Positions 25,949 to 34,595 of a stretch of 64,000 nt of DNA are shown one piece after another; position 1 is the first letter of the stretch, and every line of letters begins with the position of its first letter. Both the position numbers and the translations under genes were made by a program. The notes beneath the pieces are model-generated. The model was not told where the DNA came from. It made no database searches and was given only the letters and a program-made list of their open reading frames with translations. The DNA lies in the NCBI RefSeq assembly GCF_000284515.1, contig NC_017668.1, forward strand, positions 3,410,001 through 3,474,000, given 5' to 3'. The DNA is from Halobacillus halophilus DSM 2266. GTDB lineage: Bacteria; Bacillota; Bacilli; Bacillales; Halobacillaceae.

Positions 25949-26188
25949 TCAGCTGCCAAGAAGCTCAAGAAAACGCTGGCGGATTGTACGGTACATATAC
26001 GTATCCTTATTCATATCCGTTATAATGGAGTAAAAGGCTGTTTCTGCTTTATACACCGCCTGCTTCCCTTCATCCTTAAATTCTTCCATCTTCCCTTCCA
26101 CTCCCATCTCTCTGATGATTTGATCGATGACGGCATCATACTTCCTTAATGAATCAGGAAGCGGACCGGAATATAAACTGTCCATCAT
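25949..26188 (-). CDS. Hypothetical protein, 79 residues
   Basis: Soluble helical protein rich in Lys, Glu and Met (segments DAVIDQIIREMGVEG and YKAETAFYSIITDMNKDTYMY). GGAAGG lies six bases upstream of the first of two adjacent ATG codons. It is a single gene with its own terminator between the LacI regulator and the hom promoter. I do not recognise a family. The conserved-looking IRQRFLELLGS tail suggests a small helical bundle. Confidence 0.6.
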   Translation of the reverse strand: MMDSLYSGPLPDSLRKYDAVIDQIIREMGVEGKMEEFKDEGKQAVYKAETAFYSIITDMNKDTYMYRTIRQRFLELLGS

Positions 26189-26466
26189 TGCTGCCCTTCC
26201 CCCTTTTTATTTTTGTAGGTACAATTATTTATATTTTATTTGTCAAAATAAGTCAAGATACTAAAAATTAATACAATAGTTTCATTTTTGTCGTTTTATG
26301 TCGAATAATTAATTAAATTTAATAATTATAGAATTTTTCCTATTAATTATCCTCTTTTATTCACTTTTAACTAATAAAAATAGCAAAACACATCTATTGT
26401 AAAGTTTTAATAAATATGTAGATTTCCTATCTTTTATAAAAATTTGAATCGTCTGAGAATTCGCTC
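26189..26466. other. AT-rich leader region upstream of hom
   Basis: Very AT-rich divergent region holding the promoter of the 79-residue gene and sequence upstream of the hom promoter. No T-box, riboswitch or leader peptide was recognised. Confidence 0.4.
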
Positions 26467-26495
26467 TTGTACTCGCCTTCCCTTTCCGTTACAAT
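26467..26495 (+). promoter_or_regulatory. Sigma-A type promoter of hom-thrC-thrB
   Basis: TTGTAC at 26467-26472 and TACAAT at 26490-26495 with a 17-bp spacer, 52 bases before the hom start codon. Confidence 0.65.
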
Positions 26496-26547
26496 GTCCT
26501 TTATATAAAGAATAATGTATATTTCAAGTGGACAAGGAGTGTGAACG

Positions 26548-27843
26548 ATGAAAAATACCATTACCGTAGGGTTATTAGGTTTAGGGACTGTAGGAAGTGG
26601 AGTGATTGAGATTCTCCATGACCATAAGGAGCGTATTCAGCACAGAACGGGGTGCGAAGTAACGATTAAGTCCGTACTGGTCAATAATGTCGAGAAACCT
26701 CGAGAGCTTCCTGATGACTCCACGAACCTGACCGATCGATACGAAGATATCACCCGCGATCCAGAAATCGATGTAGTAGTAGAGGTGATGGGTGGAATCG
26801 ATCACACGCTAACCATATTATTAGAAGCGATTCAGCACGGGAAACATGTGGTGACGGCCAACAAGGATTTAATCGCCCAGCACGGAGCCGAGCTTTTCGC
26901 CGCCTGTCAGGAAAGCGGCAGTGATCTCTATTATGAAGCCAGTGTAGCTGCAGGTGTACCGATTATCCGCTCCATTATGGACGGCTTATCCTCTGACCGC
27001 ATCACAAAAATGATGGGAATTGTTAATGGAACAACAAACTATATCATGACGAAAATGTCTCAAGACGGAGCTGACTTTGACAGTATATTAAAGGAAGCGC
27101 AAGATCTTGGCTTTGCCGAAGCCGATCCTACAGCCGATGTTGATGGTCTTGATGCAGCACGGAAAATGACCATTCTTTCCATCTTAGGATTCTCCATGCC
27201 GTTTAATCTGGAAGATGTAGAAGTCAAAGGGATCCGCGGCTTATCTCTTTCCGACATTCAATACGCTGAAGAACTTGGCTATCGAATTAAATTAATCGGC
27301 ATTGCTGAAAATGATGTAAATGGTGTATCTGTAAGCGTAGAACCAACCTTCCTCCCCGCAACTCACCCACTTTCATCCGTAAACGATGAATTTAATGCGG
27401 TATATGTGTACGGTGATGCCGTAGGAGAAACCATGTTCTATGGTCCTGGAGCCGGAAAGCTTCCAACTGCCACAGCCGTCGTATCCGATTTAATAGCTGT
27501 ATTAAAAAATATCCGATTAGGTACAACAGGTACAGCTTACGTGCAGCCTCAATTCCCTAAGCAAGTCATGCCGAAGGACCAGCAAATGACAAAGAAATAT
27601 ATCCGTCTGCACGTACTCGATCAAACAGGCATGTTAATGGAAATAACGAAAATTTTCGCTCAGTACAATATTTCGTTCGATCAAATCATCCAGCGTTCCT
27701 ATGAAGAAGATGGAGAGCGTGAGCTTATGATGGTCACCCATCAAGTTAGTGAAGAAGACTTTTCCCAGGCTATGAAGGAAATTGAACAGCATCATTCCGT
27801 GAAAAGTGTTGAAAGTATTTTCCGAGTAGAAGGGGGCAGCTAA
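26548..27843 (+). CDS. hom: Homoserine dehydrogenase
   Basis: 431 residues. Catalyses NAD(P)H-dependent reduction of aspartate semialdehyde to homoserine, the branch point to threonine and methionine. Residues 5-20 hold the Rossmann motif [23 protein letters not shown] and [11 protein letters not shown] are the substrate-binding and catalytic signatures; a C-terminal ACT domain ([20 protein letters not shown]) gives feedback control by threonine. Strong AAGGAG site. First gene of hom-thrC-thrB, two bases ahead of thrC. Confidence 0.97.
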   Translation: MKNTITVGLLGLGTVGSGVIEILHDHKERIQHRTGCEVTIKSVLVNNVEKPRELPDDSTNLTDRYEDITRDPEIDVVVEVMGGIDHTLTILLEAIQHGKHVVTANKDLIAQHGAELFAACQESGSDLYYEASVAAGVPIIRSIMDGLSSDRITKMMGIVNGTTNYIMTKMSQDGADFDSILKEAQDLGFAEADPTADVDGLDAARKMTILSILGFSMPFNLEDVEVKGIRGLSLSDIQYAEELGYRIKLIGIAENDVNGVSVSVEPTFLPATHPLSSVNDEFNAVYVYGDAVGETMFYGPGAGKLPTATAVVSDLIAVLKNIRLGTTGTAYVQPQFPKQVMPKDQQMTKKYIRLHVLDQTGMLMEITKIFAQYNISFDQIIQRSYEEDGERELMMVTHQVSEEDFSQAMKEIEQHHSVKSVESIFRVEGGS

Positions 27844-27844
27844 G

Positions 27845-28900
27845 ATGTGGCAAGGATTGCTTCACCATTATCGTGAATTTCTTCCCGTAACCGATCAGAC
27901 ACCGAATCTGTCTTTACAGGAAGGCAATACTCCTCTTTTGTCCATACCGACGATTTCGAAGGAGTATGGAATTGAAGGATATGTAAAAATCGAAGGCGCC
28001 AATCCGACCGGTTCGTTTAAGGACCGCGGAATGGTCATGGCGATGGCTAAAGCAATTGAAGAAGGCTCGAAAGCTGTCATCTGCGCATCAACCGGCAATA
28101 CGTCGGCCTCTGCGGCAGCCTTTGCCGCCCGCGCCGGCCTCCGTTGCATTGTGGTCATCCCTGATGGCAAAATCGCCCAGGGTAAACTCGCCCAGGCCGT
28201 CATGTACGGTGCTGAAATCTTTTCCATTAAAGGCAATTTTGATCAGGCGTTGAAGATGGTAAGAGAAATCGCTGAAAAGGAACCGGTCACGCTCGTAAAC
28301 TCTTTGAATCCTTATCGGATTGAGGGACAGAAAACCGGGGCATTTGAAGTGTGCGACGCCTTAGGTGAAGCCCCTGATGTATTATCGATCCCGATTGGAA
28401 ACGCAGGCAATATTACCGCCTATTGGCGCGGCTTCCAGGTGTATAACGAAAAATACGGCCATCAGCTTCCGAGGATGATGGGCTTTCAAGCAAGCGGTGC
28501 AGCAGCCATTGTCCGGAATCAGGTTATTGAAGATCCAGAAACGCTTGCCACTGCCATTCGAATTGGAAATCCTGCAAGCTGGGAAAAAGCGATTCAGGTT
28601 AAAGAAGAATCCGGCGGCTTAATTGACGAAGTAACGGATGACGAAATTGTAGAAGCGTATCAGCTTCTGGCTCAAAAAGAAGGAGTATTTGCTGAACCTG
28701 CTTCATGTGCGTCGATTGCAGGCATGCTTAAGAAAGTAAAGAGCGGCGAAATACCACAAGGATCAAAAGTCGTTCACGTTCTCACCGGAAACGGGCTGAA
28801 GGATCCAGCGGCCGCGATTGATACAAGTCCGGTTAAACCCACGGTCATTGAAAATGATATCGACCAGTTTGCCGAGGCCATCTCAGGAGTTCGCTCATGA
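27845..28900 (+). CDS. thrC: Threonine synthase
   Basis: 351-residue PLP enzyme that converts O-phosphohomoserine to threonine. The PLP lysine lies in [10 protein letters not shown] near residue 60; [19 protein letters not shown] is the phosphate-binding region, and [16 protein letters not shown] and [10 protein letters not shown] are conserved family segments. The short form is normal for Bacillus. It starts one base after the hom stop and overlaps the thrB start by four bases, showing translational coupling in the threonine operon. Confidence 0.97.
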   Translation: MWQGLLHHYREFLPVTDQTPNLSLQEGNTPLLSIPTISKEYGIEGYVKIEGANPTGSFKDRGMVMAMAKAIEEGSKAVICASTGNTSASAAAFAARAGLRCIVVIPDGKIAQGKLAQAVMYGAEIFSIKGNFDQALKMVREIAEKEPVTLVNSLNPYRIEGQKTGAFEVCDALGEAPDVLSIPIGNAGNITAYWRGFQVYNEKYGHQLPRMMGFQASGAAAIVRNQVIEDPETLATAIRIGNPASWEKAIQVKEESGGLIDEVTDDEIVEAYQLLAQKEGVFAEPASCASIAGMLKKVKSGEIPQGSKVVHVLTGNGLKDPAAAIDTSPVKPTVIENDIDQFAEAISGVRS

Positions 28901-29820
28901 GTACATTTCAAATCCGGGTACCCGCAACTTCCGCTAATCTAGGACCAGGATTTGACTCCGTCGGCATTGCTCTTTCCAAATATGTGACGCTAGAGTGTCA
29001 GCCTGCCGATAAGTGGTCGTTCGGCGTGCCTGAGGAGGATCAGCCCCATATACCATCCGGAAAAGATAATTTAATTTATATGACCGCCATCTATACGGCA
29101 ACGGCTTACGGATATGAAGAACTGCCACCGCACCATGTGGAGTTGATCAATGATGTTCCCGTTGCCCGTGGTCTTGGCAGTTCCTCTACAGCCGTTGTTG
29201 GAGGAATTGAACTTGCGAATCAGCTTCTAAATCTTGAGCTTAGCCGCTATGAAAAATTACAGCTTGCCTGCGCCATTGAAGGCCACCCGGATAATGTCGC
29301 CCCGGCCATTTACGGAGGAATTATGGTATCAAGCTATGATGGAGACCATTTAGATTTTGTCCAGTTCACCAAAGGACTCGATGACCTAACCTGGCTTGCG
29401 ATCGTTCCGGATTTCCACCTGGAAACGGAAAAAGCACGCAGCCTGCTGCCTCAGGAAATCAGTTACAAGCAGGGCGTTCACGCCAGTGGTACAGCTAATG
29501 TACTCGTTGCAGCCCTGGCTGAACAAAACTGGGAACTGGCTGGGAAAATGATGATGAAAGATCAGTGGCACCAGCCGTACCGGAAAGAGTTAATTCCTGA
29601 TTTTGATGCGATAGCCGTCAAAGTGAAGGAACTGAATGCTGCCGGCATGTATATTAGCGGCGCCGGCCCAACCATGATTGCTTTATTTGAACAATTAAGT
29701 GAAGATAAACTTGTTCTTCTGCAGAAAGAACTTCCCGCCTATCAGGTGGAAGCTTTACAAGTAGATAGTCACGGATTGGAAGTGACTTCTCCAAGTCTTC
29801 CAAGCCGACAAGCTAAGTAA
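28897..29820 (+). CDS. thrB: Homoserine kinase
   Basis: 307-residue GHMP kinase that phosphorylates homoserine. GHMP motif 1 [16 protein letters not shown] binds ATP phosphates, the N-terminal [18 protein letters not shown] binds substrate, and [12 protein letters not shown] is motif 3. The ATG overlaps the thrC stop (ATGA). Last gene of the operon, closed by the hairpin at 29821. Confidence 0.97.
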   Translation: MSTFQIRVPATSANLGPGFDSVGIALSKYVTLECQPADKWSFGVPEEDQPHIPSGKDNLIYMTAIYTATAYGYEELPPHHVELINDVPVARGLGSSSTAVVGGIELANQLLNLELSRYEKLQLACAIEGHPDNVAPAIYGGIMVSSYDGDHLDFVQFTKGLDDLTWLAIVPDFHLETEKARSLLPQEISYKQGVHASGTANVLVAALAEQNWELAGKMMMKDQWHQPYRKELIPDFDAIAVKVKELNAAGMYISGAGPTMIALFEQLSEDKLVLLQKELPAYQVEALQVDSHGLEVTSPSLPSRQAK

Positions 29821-29854
29821 AAGATCCCGGTGATGGTTAAATCACCGGGATCTT
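29821..29854 (+). terminator. Terminator of the threonine operon
   Basis: Perfect 13-bp stem AAGATCCCGGTGA / TCACCGGGATCTT right after the thrB stop; the following T run is weak on the plus strand and better on the minus strand, so it may also stop transcripts coming from the VanZ-like gene. Confidence 0.75.
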
Positions 29855-29904
29855 CTGTGTTTGTTAAATTAGGTTAAGGAGTGCTTGTGGATTTTTATAA
29901 GAGA

Positions 29905-30521
29905 TCTATTAAACAAACGGGCCGGATTGTGGAAGACTCGATTTCGAGATATTGGGTTGTGCTGAAGGTCCTGCGGGGGACGATTCGCTTTCCATGGGCA
30001 AGTGGTAAGCTTCCTCAGGCTTCGCCTTCCGGGATCTTACCGATCATGTTCATCCCATAGGAGTCTTCATCGTCCCCCTCCGGACCTTGACAAATCAAAA
30101 GCTCGAAATCACTTCAAACATCACCTGCGTTATGAGGAATTAGACCATGTGGTTTTGTACCTGTTTTTAAGATGTAACGATGCGCAATAACCTGTCATAA
30201 CACCATTTAATACAGATTAAGGATGAGAACTTTCCTCTTCTGGAAGGGTCCGTTTGCAAAATTATAGTTGGGTTGGTGGGGAAATGATGAGACTCCTGTG
30301 GGAGAAGGAACTAGGTGAGATCCCGCAGGGAGTGAAACGAGCAAGGAAGCTCCTGGTAAAAAGGAGGATCGACTAAAGTCGCCACGTCCTGTGACAACGT
30401 CGATCGACCCTACGTCTTGTAGGGCCGCAGGAAAGCGAGTTGTTTCCGTAGCCACCCTCATCTATTGTTTGCAAAGGACCTCAACTCTCTCGAAACTGAG
30501 TATTCAAGTAATAGGAGCTTA
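29905..30521. repeat. Compound palindromic element, expanded copy E4
   Basis: Order of modules is B (about 29965-30088) then A (about 30244-30480), the reverse of E1, with the GGGCC-type outer end at left (AACGGGCCGGATTGTGGAAGA) and the GGAGCTT end at right. Module A carries an extra insert of about 60 bases at its tip (30360-30430), containing small nested hairpins such as CCCTACGTCTTGTAGGG. It fills the gap between thrB and the VanZ-like gene; there is no gene in 29855-30540. Confidence 0.78.
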
Positions 30522-30540
30522 TGTTTGCTATCACAGAGAT

Positions 30541-31023
30541 TTATCGAAATTTTTTATAGAAGATAGATAGTAGGACTACACCTGTCAGTGCTCCGGCTGT
30601 ATCGATCATCACATCTCCTATGTATGGAGTCCGGTTCGGAGTGAGGGACTGGTGAAATTCATCAAACGCAGCATAGCCGACGGTTATAACAAGCGCGTAC
30701 AGAAGTTCCTTGCCAAACGAAAGACGCCATCTTTGGTGGAGGGCGTTCCATAAAGTTACCATAAGCAAAAAGAACATGCCGAAATGAGCGGACTTCCGGA
30801 TGAAAAATTCAATAACCCCATCGATCCCTTGAGCTTCCACACTTACCTCTTGCCCGTGGTAAGTTATGTGAATTAGCTCTGCAAGAGGCCTCAGCCATTC
30901 AATTGGAATCCATTGATTCATCGCTGGTTTGATATTTTGTTCTTCATAAGGCTGAGAAGAAAAAATAAATAATATAATCATAATTATAATCGGCAATAGT
31001 TGATAAATGGCATTTTTAAACAT
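30541..31023 (-). CDS. VanZ-like membrane protein
   Basis: 160 residues with four membrane segments. The central RKSAHFGMFFLLM and AFDEFHQSLTPNRTPYIGDV then MIDTAGALTG are the VanZ family signature, named after the teicoplanin-resistance accessory protein; the cellular role in bacilli is unknown. AGGAAG upstream of the ATG. Single gene; no terminator directly follows and repeat E4 begins 20 bases downstream. Confidence 0.87.
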   Translation of the reverse strand: MFKNAIYQLLPIIIMIILFIFSSQPYEEQNIKPAMNQWIPIEWLRPLAELIHITYHGQEVSVEAQGIDGVIEFFIRKSAHFGMFFLLMVTLWNALHQRWRLSFGKELLYALVITVGYAAFDEFHQSLTPNRTPYIGDVMIDTAGALTGVVLLSIFYKKFR

Positions 31024-31176
31024 ATCATTACACTTCCTGTTATCATTTGTACCTTTCTATACTAATAGTTTACTATATCATCCACTATTAAAAACATTAA
31101 TTAATATTTCACACTATTAAATATCGATATTTTTGTATACAATATATTTGTAGATTAGAAAAAAGGGGATTTTTAC

Positions 31177-31551
31177 ATGGCGAAGAGAAGCAAACAATAT
31201 GATTACGACCTGAGTGAAGTAAAGCGATTAATCGGTGAAACGGATAAAAACTATCGCGAAATCTCCGCTGAGACTGGCTGCCCTTATGCTAGTGTGGTCT
31301 ATCACGGCCGCAAAATACGCGGACGAGTAAACCGCATGCATAACCAGCAGGACAGTGAAGAGAAGGAGAACATCGTCCTTCCTATTACGGAGGAAACCGA
31401 AGAGACACCGACAATGATGTCTGGCGGGACAGCATTAAGTATCTCTCGGAATGACGTACACATTCAGGATGCCGAGCAGGAAGCTGCTAAAATGATTAAA
31501 GCAGCGAAGGCATTAGGATTAAGTAAAATCAATATTACCATAGAAAAATAA
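31177..31551 (+). CDS. Small protein with helix-turn-helix-like N terminus
   Basis: 124 residues. Residues 10-48 (LSEVKRLIGETDKNYREISA then TGCPYASVVYHGRKIRG) look like a helix-turn-helix of the homeodomain-like type; the middle is acidic and probably disordered; the C terminus (AAKMIKAAKALGLSKINITI) is helical and beta. AAAAAGGGG precedes the ATG. It is convergent with a small sigma-factor gene and shares its terminator. I do not recognise a named family; a DNA-binding role is likely but unproven. Confidence 0.6.
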   Translation: MAKRSKQYDYDLSEVKRLIGETDKNYREISAETGCPYASVVYHGRKIRGRVNRMHNQQDSEEKENIVLPITEETEETPTMMSGGTALSISRNDVHIQDAEQEAAKMIKAAKALGLSKINITIEK

Positions 31552-31558
31552 TCTTCCG

Positions 31559-32083
31559 TTAGGCCCTGGAGTATTTCTCCAGGGCTTTTCTATTGAATAT
31601 TGAACTGTTCTCCAGTCTCTTCCTGGCATGCCTTCCCCAGTTCTTAACCGCGTCTCTGGTCACTCCCTCCCTGGCAGCAATTTGATCAACAGAGAAATCA
31701 TGGATAATCGAGTAATAGATCCATTTCCACTGATTATCGGTAAGCAGCGCTCGAATACTTTTCCATAGATACGGATCCAGCACGACATCCTCCACTTGAT
31801 AGAGCTGCATATGGATTACATGATCCTGAAACCGTTCTTCAGCTTCTACCGTCCGATTATCTTTTCTTATTTTATCGATCAGTGCATTGTGAATCTTCCA
31901 ATTGATATAAGAACTGAGTGTACCCGCATTCTCGTCATATGTATCGTGGGCCTGCCACAAGGCATAAAGCCCCTCCGCGAAAAAGTCACCGTTCCGGTCG
32001 ATAATATTCAGTTTTCTAATATGGTAATAGATTAATCGTTTATATTCCTCCACTACTTCTGCAAAATCATGATTCTTTATCAT
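31559..32083 (-). CDS. Sigma-70 family RNA polymerase sigma factor
   Basis: 174 residues with region 2 (VEEYKRLIYYHIRKL then AEGLYALWQAHDTYDENAGT and YINWKIHNALIDKIRK) and a region 4 helix-turn-helix (IAAREGVTRDAVKNWGRHAR). It resembles small, ECF-sized sigma factors or the phage-like Xpf type of bacilli. No anti-sigma gene is adjacent. ATG at 32083 is preceded by AGCGGGTG; an in-frame GTG three codons earlier overlaps that site. The end of the gene encodes part of its own terminator. Confidence 0.8.
   Translation of the reverse strand: MIKNHDFAEVVEEYKRLIYYHIRKLNIIDRNGDFFAEGLYALWQAHDTYDENAGTLSSYINWKIHNALIDKIRKDNRTVEAEERFQDHVIHMQLYQVEDVVLDPYLWKSIRALLTDNQWKWIYYSIIHDFSVDQIAAREGVTRDAVKNWGRHARKRLENSSIFNRKALEKYSRA
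31563..31590 (-). terminator. Terminator shared by the HTH gene and the sigma gene
   Basis: GCCCTGGAG/CTCCAGGGC stem with a five-base loop and a TTTTC run on the plus strand. It lies inside the last codons of the sigma gene, so it clearly serves the plus-strand gene. Confidence 0.75.
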
Positions 32084-32315
32084 AGATGGCACCCGCTTTC
32101 GATTTTTAATTTCACACTTATAATCGAGAGATAATTAGATTTTGGTGTCATTTTTTTGCAAAGTTTTTTAATTTTTAACAAAAATCGAGGTCGAAAATTG
32201 ATTTTTCACTCTGAATCTTTATGAATTTGAACTTTCTTTCTAATGCATTCCTATGTTTATGTTTTACCGAATTAGGCAATTGAATAGTTAAATGATACTT
32301 ACGGAGGCGTTATTT

Positions 32316-32597
32316 TTGAATTCGCCACGATCTTTATATCCTCTTGTTCACATCTGGCTGGATGGGACCCCCACTACCTTCATGCATGCCTTTTTTGAAG
32401 AGCTTGCTTATGAGTGGATTGTCGAAATTGTGAACCCTTATCCCTTGCCGCTTATGGAAAACAAAGAATACGTCATGTATTTATCTTTTGAAATGGACGA
32501 TGGAACGACGTATTCTTCACTTGCGATTCAATCTTATACGATGGAACAAGGGAATGAGTTTACGGTCTATCGCTTTTTTATGTACCCTCATCTCTAA
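32316..32597 (+). CDS. Hypothetical protein, 93 residues
   Basis: The start is TTG at 32316, eight bases after GGAGG; the ATG eight codons earlier contains that site in the coding frame. The product is acidic and aromatic-rich (LVHIWLDGTPTTFMHAFFEE, YVMYLSFEMDDGTTYSSL), with an alpha/beta look, and no membrane segment. No family is recognised. A small membrane-protein gene follows 88 bases later in the same direction. Confidence 0.55.
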   Translation: MNSPRSLYPLVHIWLDGTPTTFMHAFFEELAYEWIVEIVNPYPLPLMENKEYVMYLSFEMDDGTTYSSLAIQSYTMEQGNEFTVYRFFMYPHL

Positions 32598-32685
32598 AAC
32601 CACCTCGATAATCCCGGGCTGTTTTCTTCAAACGTTTATCTAATGTTATACTGAAGGAGACGTTTTTGAAGAAAGGAAGAGACCT

Positions 32686-32856
32686 GTGTCTTATCTATTG
32701 TTTGCCTTGTTCTTTGTCGGCTATTTGCTCGTTGGGACTTTCACCGACCTGGTGGAACTTTCCTCTTTTGCGACGGTTATATCGGTAGCCTTGGTTTTTA
32801 CAAATTTATATTTGTACGTTAAATCCAGAAAGAACGCGAATAAAGAAGAAACATAA
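32686..32856 (+). CDS. Small two-helix membrane protein, 56 residues
   Basis: GTG start at 32686 with GAAAGGAAGAG upstream, ending before a perfect terminator. Two hydrophobic segments (YLLFALFFVGYLLVG and FATVISVALVFTNLYLYV) are followed by a basic tail (KSRKNANKEE), giving a hairpin membrane topology with both ends probably inside. No family is recognised. Confidence 0.6.
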   Translation: MSYLLFALFFVGYLLVGTFTDLVELSSFATVISVALVFTNLYLYVKSRKNANKEET

Positions 32857-32858
32857 AC

Positions 32859-32892
32859 AAAAAGTCCCGCCAGCACTGGCAGGACTTTTTTT
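32859..32892. terminator. Bidirectional terminator
   Basis: AAAAAGTCC(C)GCCAG-CAC-TGGC-AGGACTTTTTTT between the 56-residue ORF and the convergent transporter; A and T runs flank it on both sides. Confidence 0.85.
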
Positions 32893-33787
32893 ACGTTAAT
32901 ATTGTGAGAGTAATTGGAATGGTAACTACACTTAGCAGTGTTGTGATTAACGTAATGCTTGAAACGAGCTCGGGCTTTGAATCAAACTGTACAGCATACA
33001 TCGTCGTCGTGGCTGCTGACGGCATAGCTGCTGAAACGATAAGTACGCTCGCCATCATGTCATTCATAGGCAAAATGACCGTTAATGCCCAGGCGATCAG
33101 CGGAGAACCAGCTAACCTCAGCACAGCCGCATACGAAATTTTACTCCAGTCTAAATTTTTAACGGTTATGTTCGCAAGCTGCATACCAAGAAGAATCATA
33201 ATGGAAGGAATCGTCGCGTCCCCCACCAGCTGGATGCTGGACATGAGATTATCCGAGACCGGGATCGATGCATACTTAAATAGCAGCGCAATCCAGACAG
33301 CATGCGTCGGAGGCATTTTGAGGACGGTTTTAAGAGCCATCCCAATGCCAGCCCCGCCTTTTGCCGCATAATAGACCCCGAAGAAATTCATGACGATCTG
33401 CTGGAGAACCATAAACGACACGGAATACACGAAGCCGGCATCACCAAAAGCGAACAGGACAATAGGAGCTCCGTAATTCCCCGCATTCATAAACGCGGTG
33501 GAAAGAATCAATCCACTTTCCGTAGGGGTATCAAAGCTGAATACCTTGGCAGCTATTTTGTTCAAAGCCAAAATGGAGAATAATAATAAAACAGAAAAGA
33601 TGACCATCATTAAATAACTCTGATTAAATTCTGCTTCATAAAAGGTTTTGAATACTAGGCAAGGAAGCATGATATATAGGGTGACAGTAGATATCGATTT
33701 AATTTCTAAATGTAAGATTTTTTGCAAGGCGTATCCTGCGAAAAATACGAGAATGACAGGAAGAACAACCTGGAAGAATATCGTCAT
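32891..33787 (-). CDS. AEC family transporter
   Basis: 298-residue membrane protein of the auxin efflux carrier (AEC) family, with about ten helices split by a central hydrophilic loop. Family features: LHLEIKSISTVTLYIMLPCL near the N terminus, AFMNAGNYGAPIVLFAFG in the first half, and ILLGMQLANI and SAAMPSAATTTMYAVQF in the second. Members export or import organic acids such as malate or malonate, or auxin-like compounds; the substrate here is unknown. AGGAGG is eight bases before the ATG. Single gene, with a REP palindrome upstream. Confidence 0.85.
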   Translation of the reverse strand: MTIFFQVVLPVILVFFAGYALQKILHLEIKSISTVTLYIMLPCLVFKTFYEAEFNQSYLMMVIFSVLLLFSILALNKIAAKVFSFDTPTESGLILSTAFMNAGNYGAPIVLFAFGDAGFVYSVSFMVLQQIVMNFFGVYYAAKGGAGIGMALKTVLKMPPTHAVWIALLFKYASIPVSDNLMSSIQLVGDATIPSIMILLGMQLANITVKNLDWSKISYAAVLRLAGSPLIAWALTVILPMNDMMASVLIVSAAMPSAATTTMYAVQFDSKPELVSSITLITTLLSVVTIPITLTILT

Positions 33788-33874
33788 TTTTCAACCTCCT
33801 GCTACGACAAAACTAGATTACAATTTAATTAGTTTACCAGAAAAATAATAGATTCCATAACCTTACGATTAACC

Positions 33875-33929
33875 AAAACCTGTCACCTCAGGTCATCCAG
33901 ATTATGGATGACCTGAGGTGACAGGTTTT
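33875..33929. repeat. REP palindrome upstream of the transposase (loop GATTA)
   Basis: Perfect arms 33875-33899 and 33905-33929, 25 bp each, loop GATTA. Core CACCTCAGGTCATCCA is shared with all other copies; the outer eight bases are private to this copy. Confidence 0.9.
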
Positions 33930-34008
33930 TACATTTGATGGAAGAAGGATTATTTCGGATGTACAGCGAATAAAAAGTATTGGAAATATATTTGAAAGGA
34001 AGATCAGT

Positions 34009-34566
34009 ATGCCAAACCCTAAACGAATCTGGTATCCTCGTGCTTGTTTTCACATTACAGCGCGCGGCAACAGAAAAACGGATATCTTTTATGAACCGAG
34101 TGATCGCTATCGTTACTTGCAGTTCTTAACAGAAGCTAAACAGAGTTACCCTTTTAAAATCCACGCTTACTGTCTCATGACCAATCACATCCACCTGCTG
34201 GTTGAAACCATTAACCATCCCCCTGGTACTTTCATGAAAGACGTCCACTCCAAATATGCCATGTATTTTAATAAGAAATATGACTATGTGGGTCATCTTT
34301 TTCAAGGTCCTTATAAAGCAGATCTTCAAGGCGATGTAAACGCCCTTCTTCAAGTAAGCCGGTACATTCATTTAAATCCATGCCGGGCTTTGATTACTTC
34401 TAAGCCGGAAACGTATAAATGGAGCAGCTATCCTCACTACCTATCTCTTCTGCCGTACCCTTCTTCTATTGTTACCACTTCCACCATCCTCTCCTACTTC
34501 AAAAGTCCTGAAGAATACGCCTTCTTTGTGAATCTGGCAAATAAAACCACCTCAGGTCATCCATAA
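34009..34566 (+). CDS. REP-associated tyrosine transposase (Y1, RAYT type)
   Basis: 185 residues. Family landmarks: N-terminal RACFHITARGNRK, the HUH metal motif in CLMTNHIHLLVE (H60, H62), GHLFQGPYKA near residue 95, and the catalytic tyrosine Y119 in SRYIHLNPCRA. This is the TnpA_REP/IS200-like enzyme that nicks and joins single-stranded DNA at hairpins. AAAGGAAG precedes the ATG. The last six codons and the TAA stop lie inside the right-hand REP palindrome, the TAA being formed by its loop, so gene end and repeat evolve together. All catalytic motifs are intact, so the enzyme may be active. Confidence 0.93.
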   Translation: MPNPKRIWYPRACFHITARGNRKTDIFYEPSDRYRYLQFLTEAKQSYPFKIHAYCLMTNHIHLLVETINHPPGTFMKDVHSKYAMYFNKKYDYVGHLFQGPYKADLQGDVNALLQVSRYIHLNPCRALITSKPETYKWSSYPHYLSLLPYPSSIVTTSTILSYFKSPEEYAFFVNLANKTTSGHP

Positions 34567-34585
34567 TCTGGATGACCTGAGGTGG
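34547..34585. repeat. REP palindrome overlapping the transposase 3' end (loop TAATC)
   Basis: Arms 34547-34563 and 34569-34585. Opposite in orientation to all other copies as judged from the loop. It also separates the transposase from the convergent gnd gene and may act as a terminator. Confidence 0.92.
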
Positions 34586-34595
34586 AAGAAATAGG

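Larger units (their letters stand above)
33875..34585. mobile_element. REPtron: RAYT gene flanked by inverted REP palindromes
   Basis: A Y1 transposase gene (34009-34566) bounded at the left by a 25-bp-arm palindrome with loop GATTA (33875-33929) and at the right by a 17-bp-arm palindrome with loop TAATC (34547-34585). The loops are reverse complements, so the two flanking palindromes face each other, as in REP-iREP pairs around proteobacterial RAYT genes. Four near-identical solitary palindromes occur within 21 kb downstream. This arrangement defines a REPtron-like unit. Mobility is inferred; no target duplication was seen. Confidence 0.75.

Noticed and set aside
26189-26547. T-box or riboswitch before hom
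   Set aside because: No specifier stem, T-box core or known aptamer pattern was seen; only a sigma-A type promoter.
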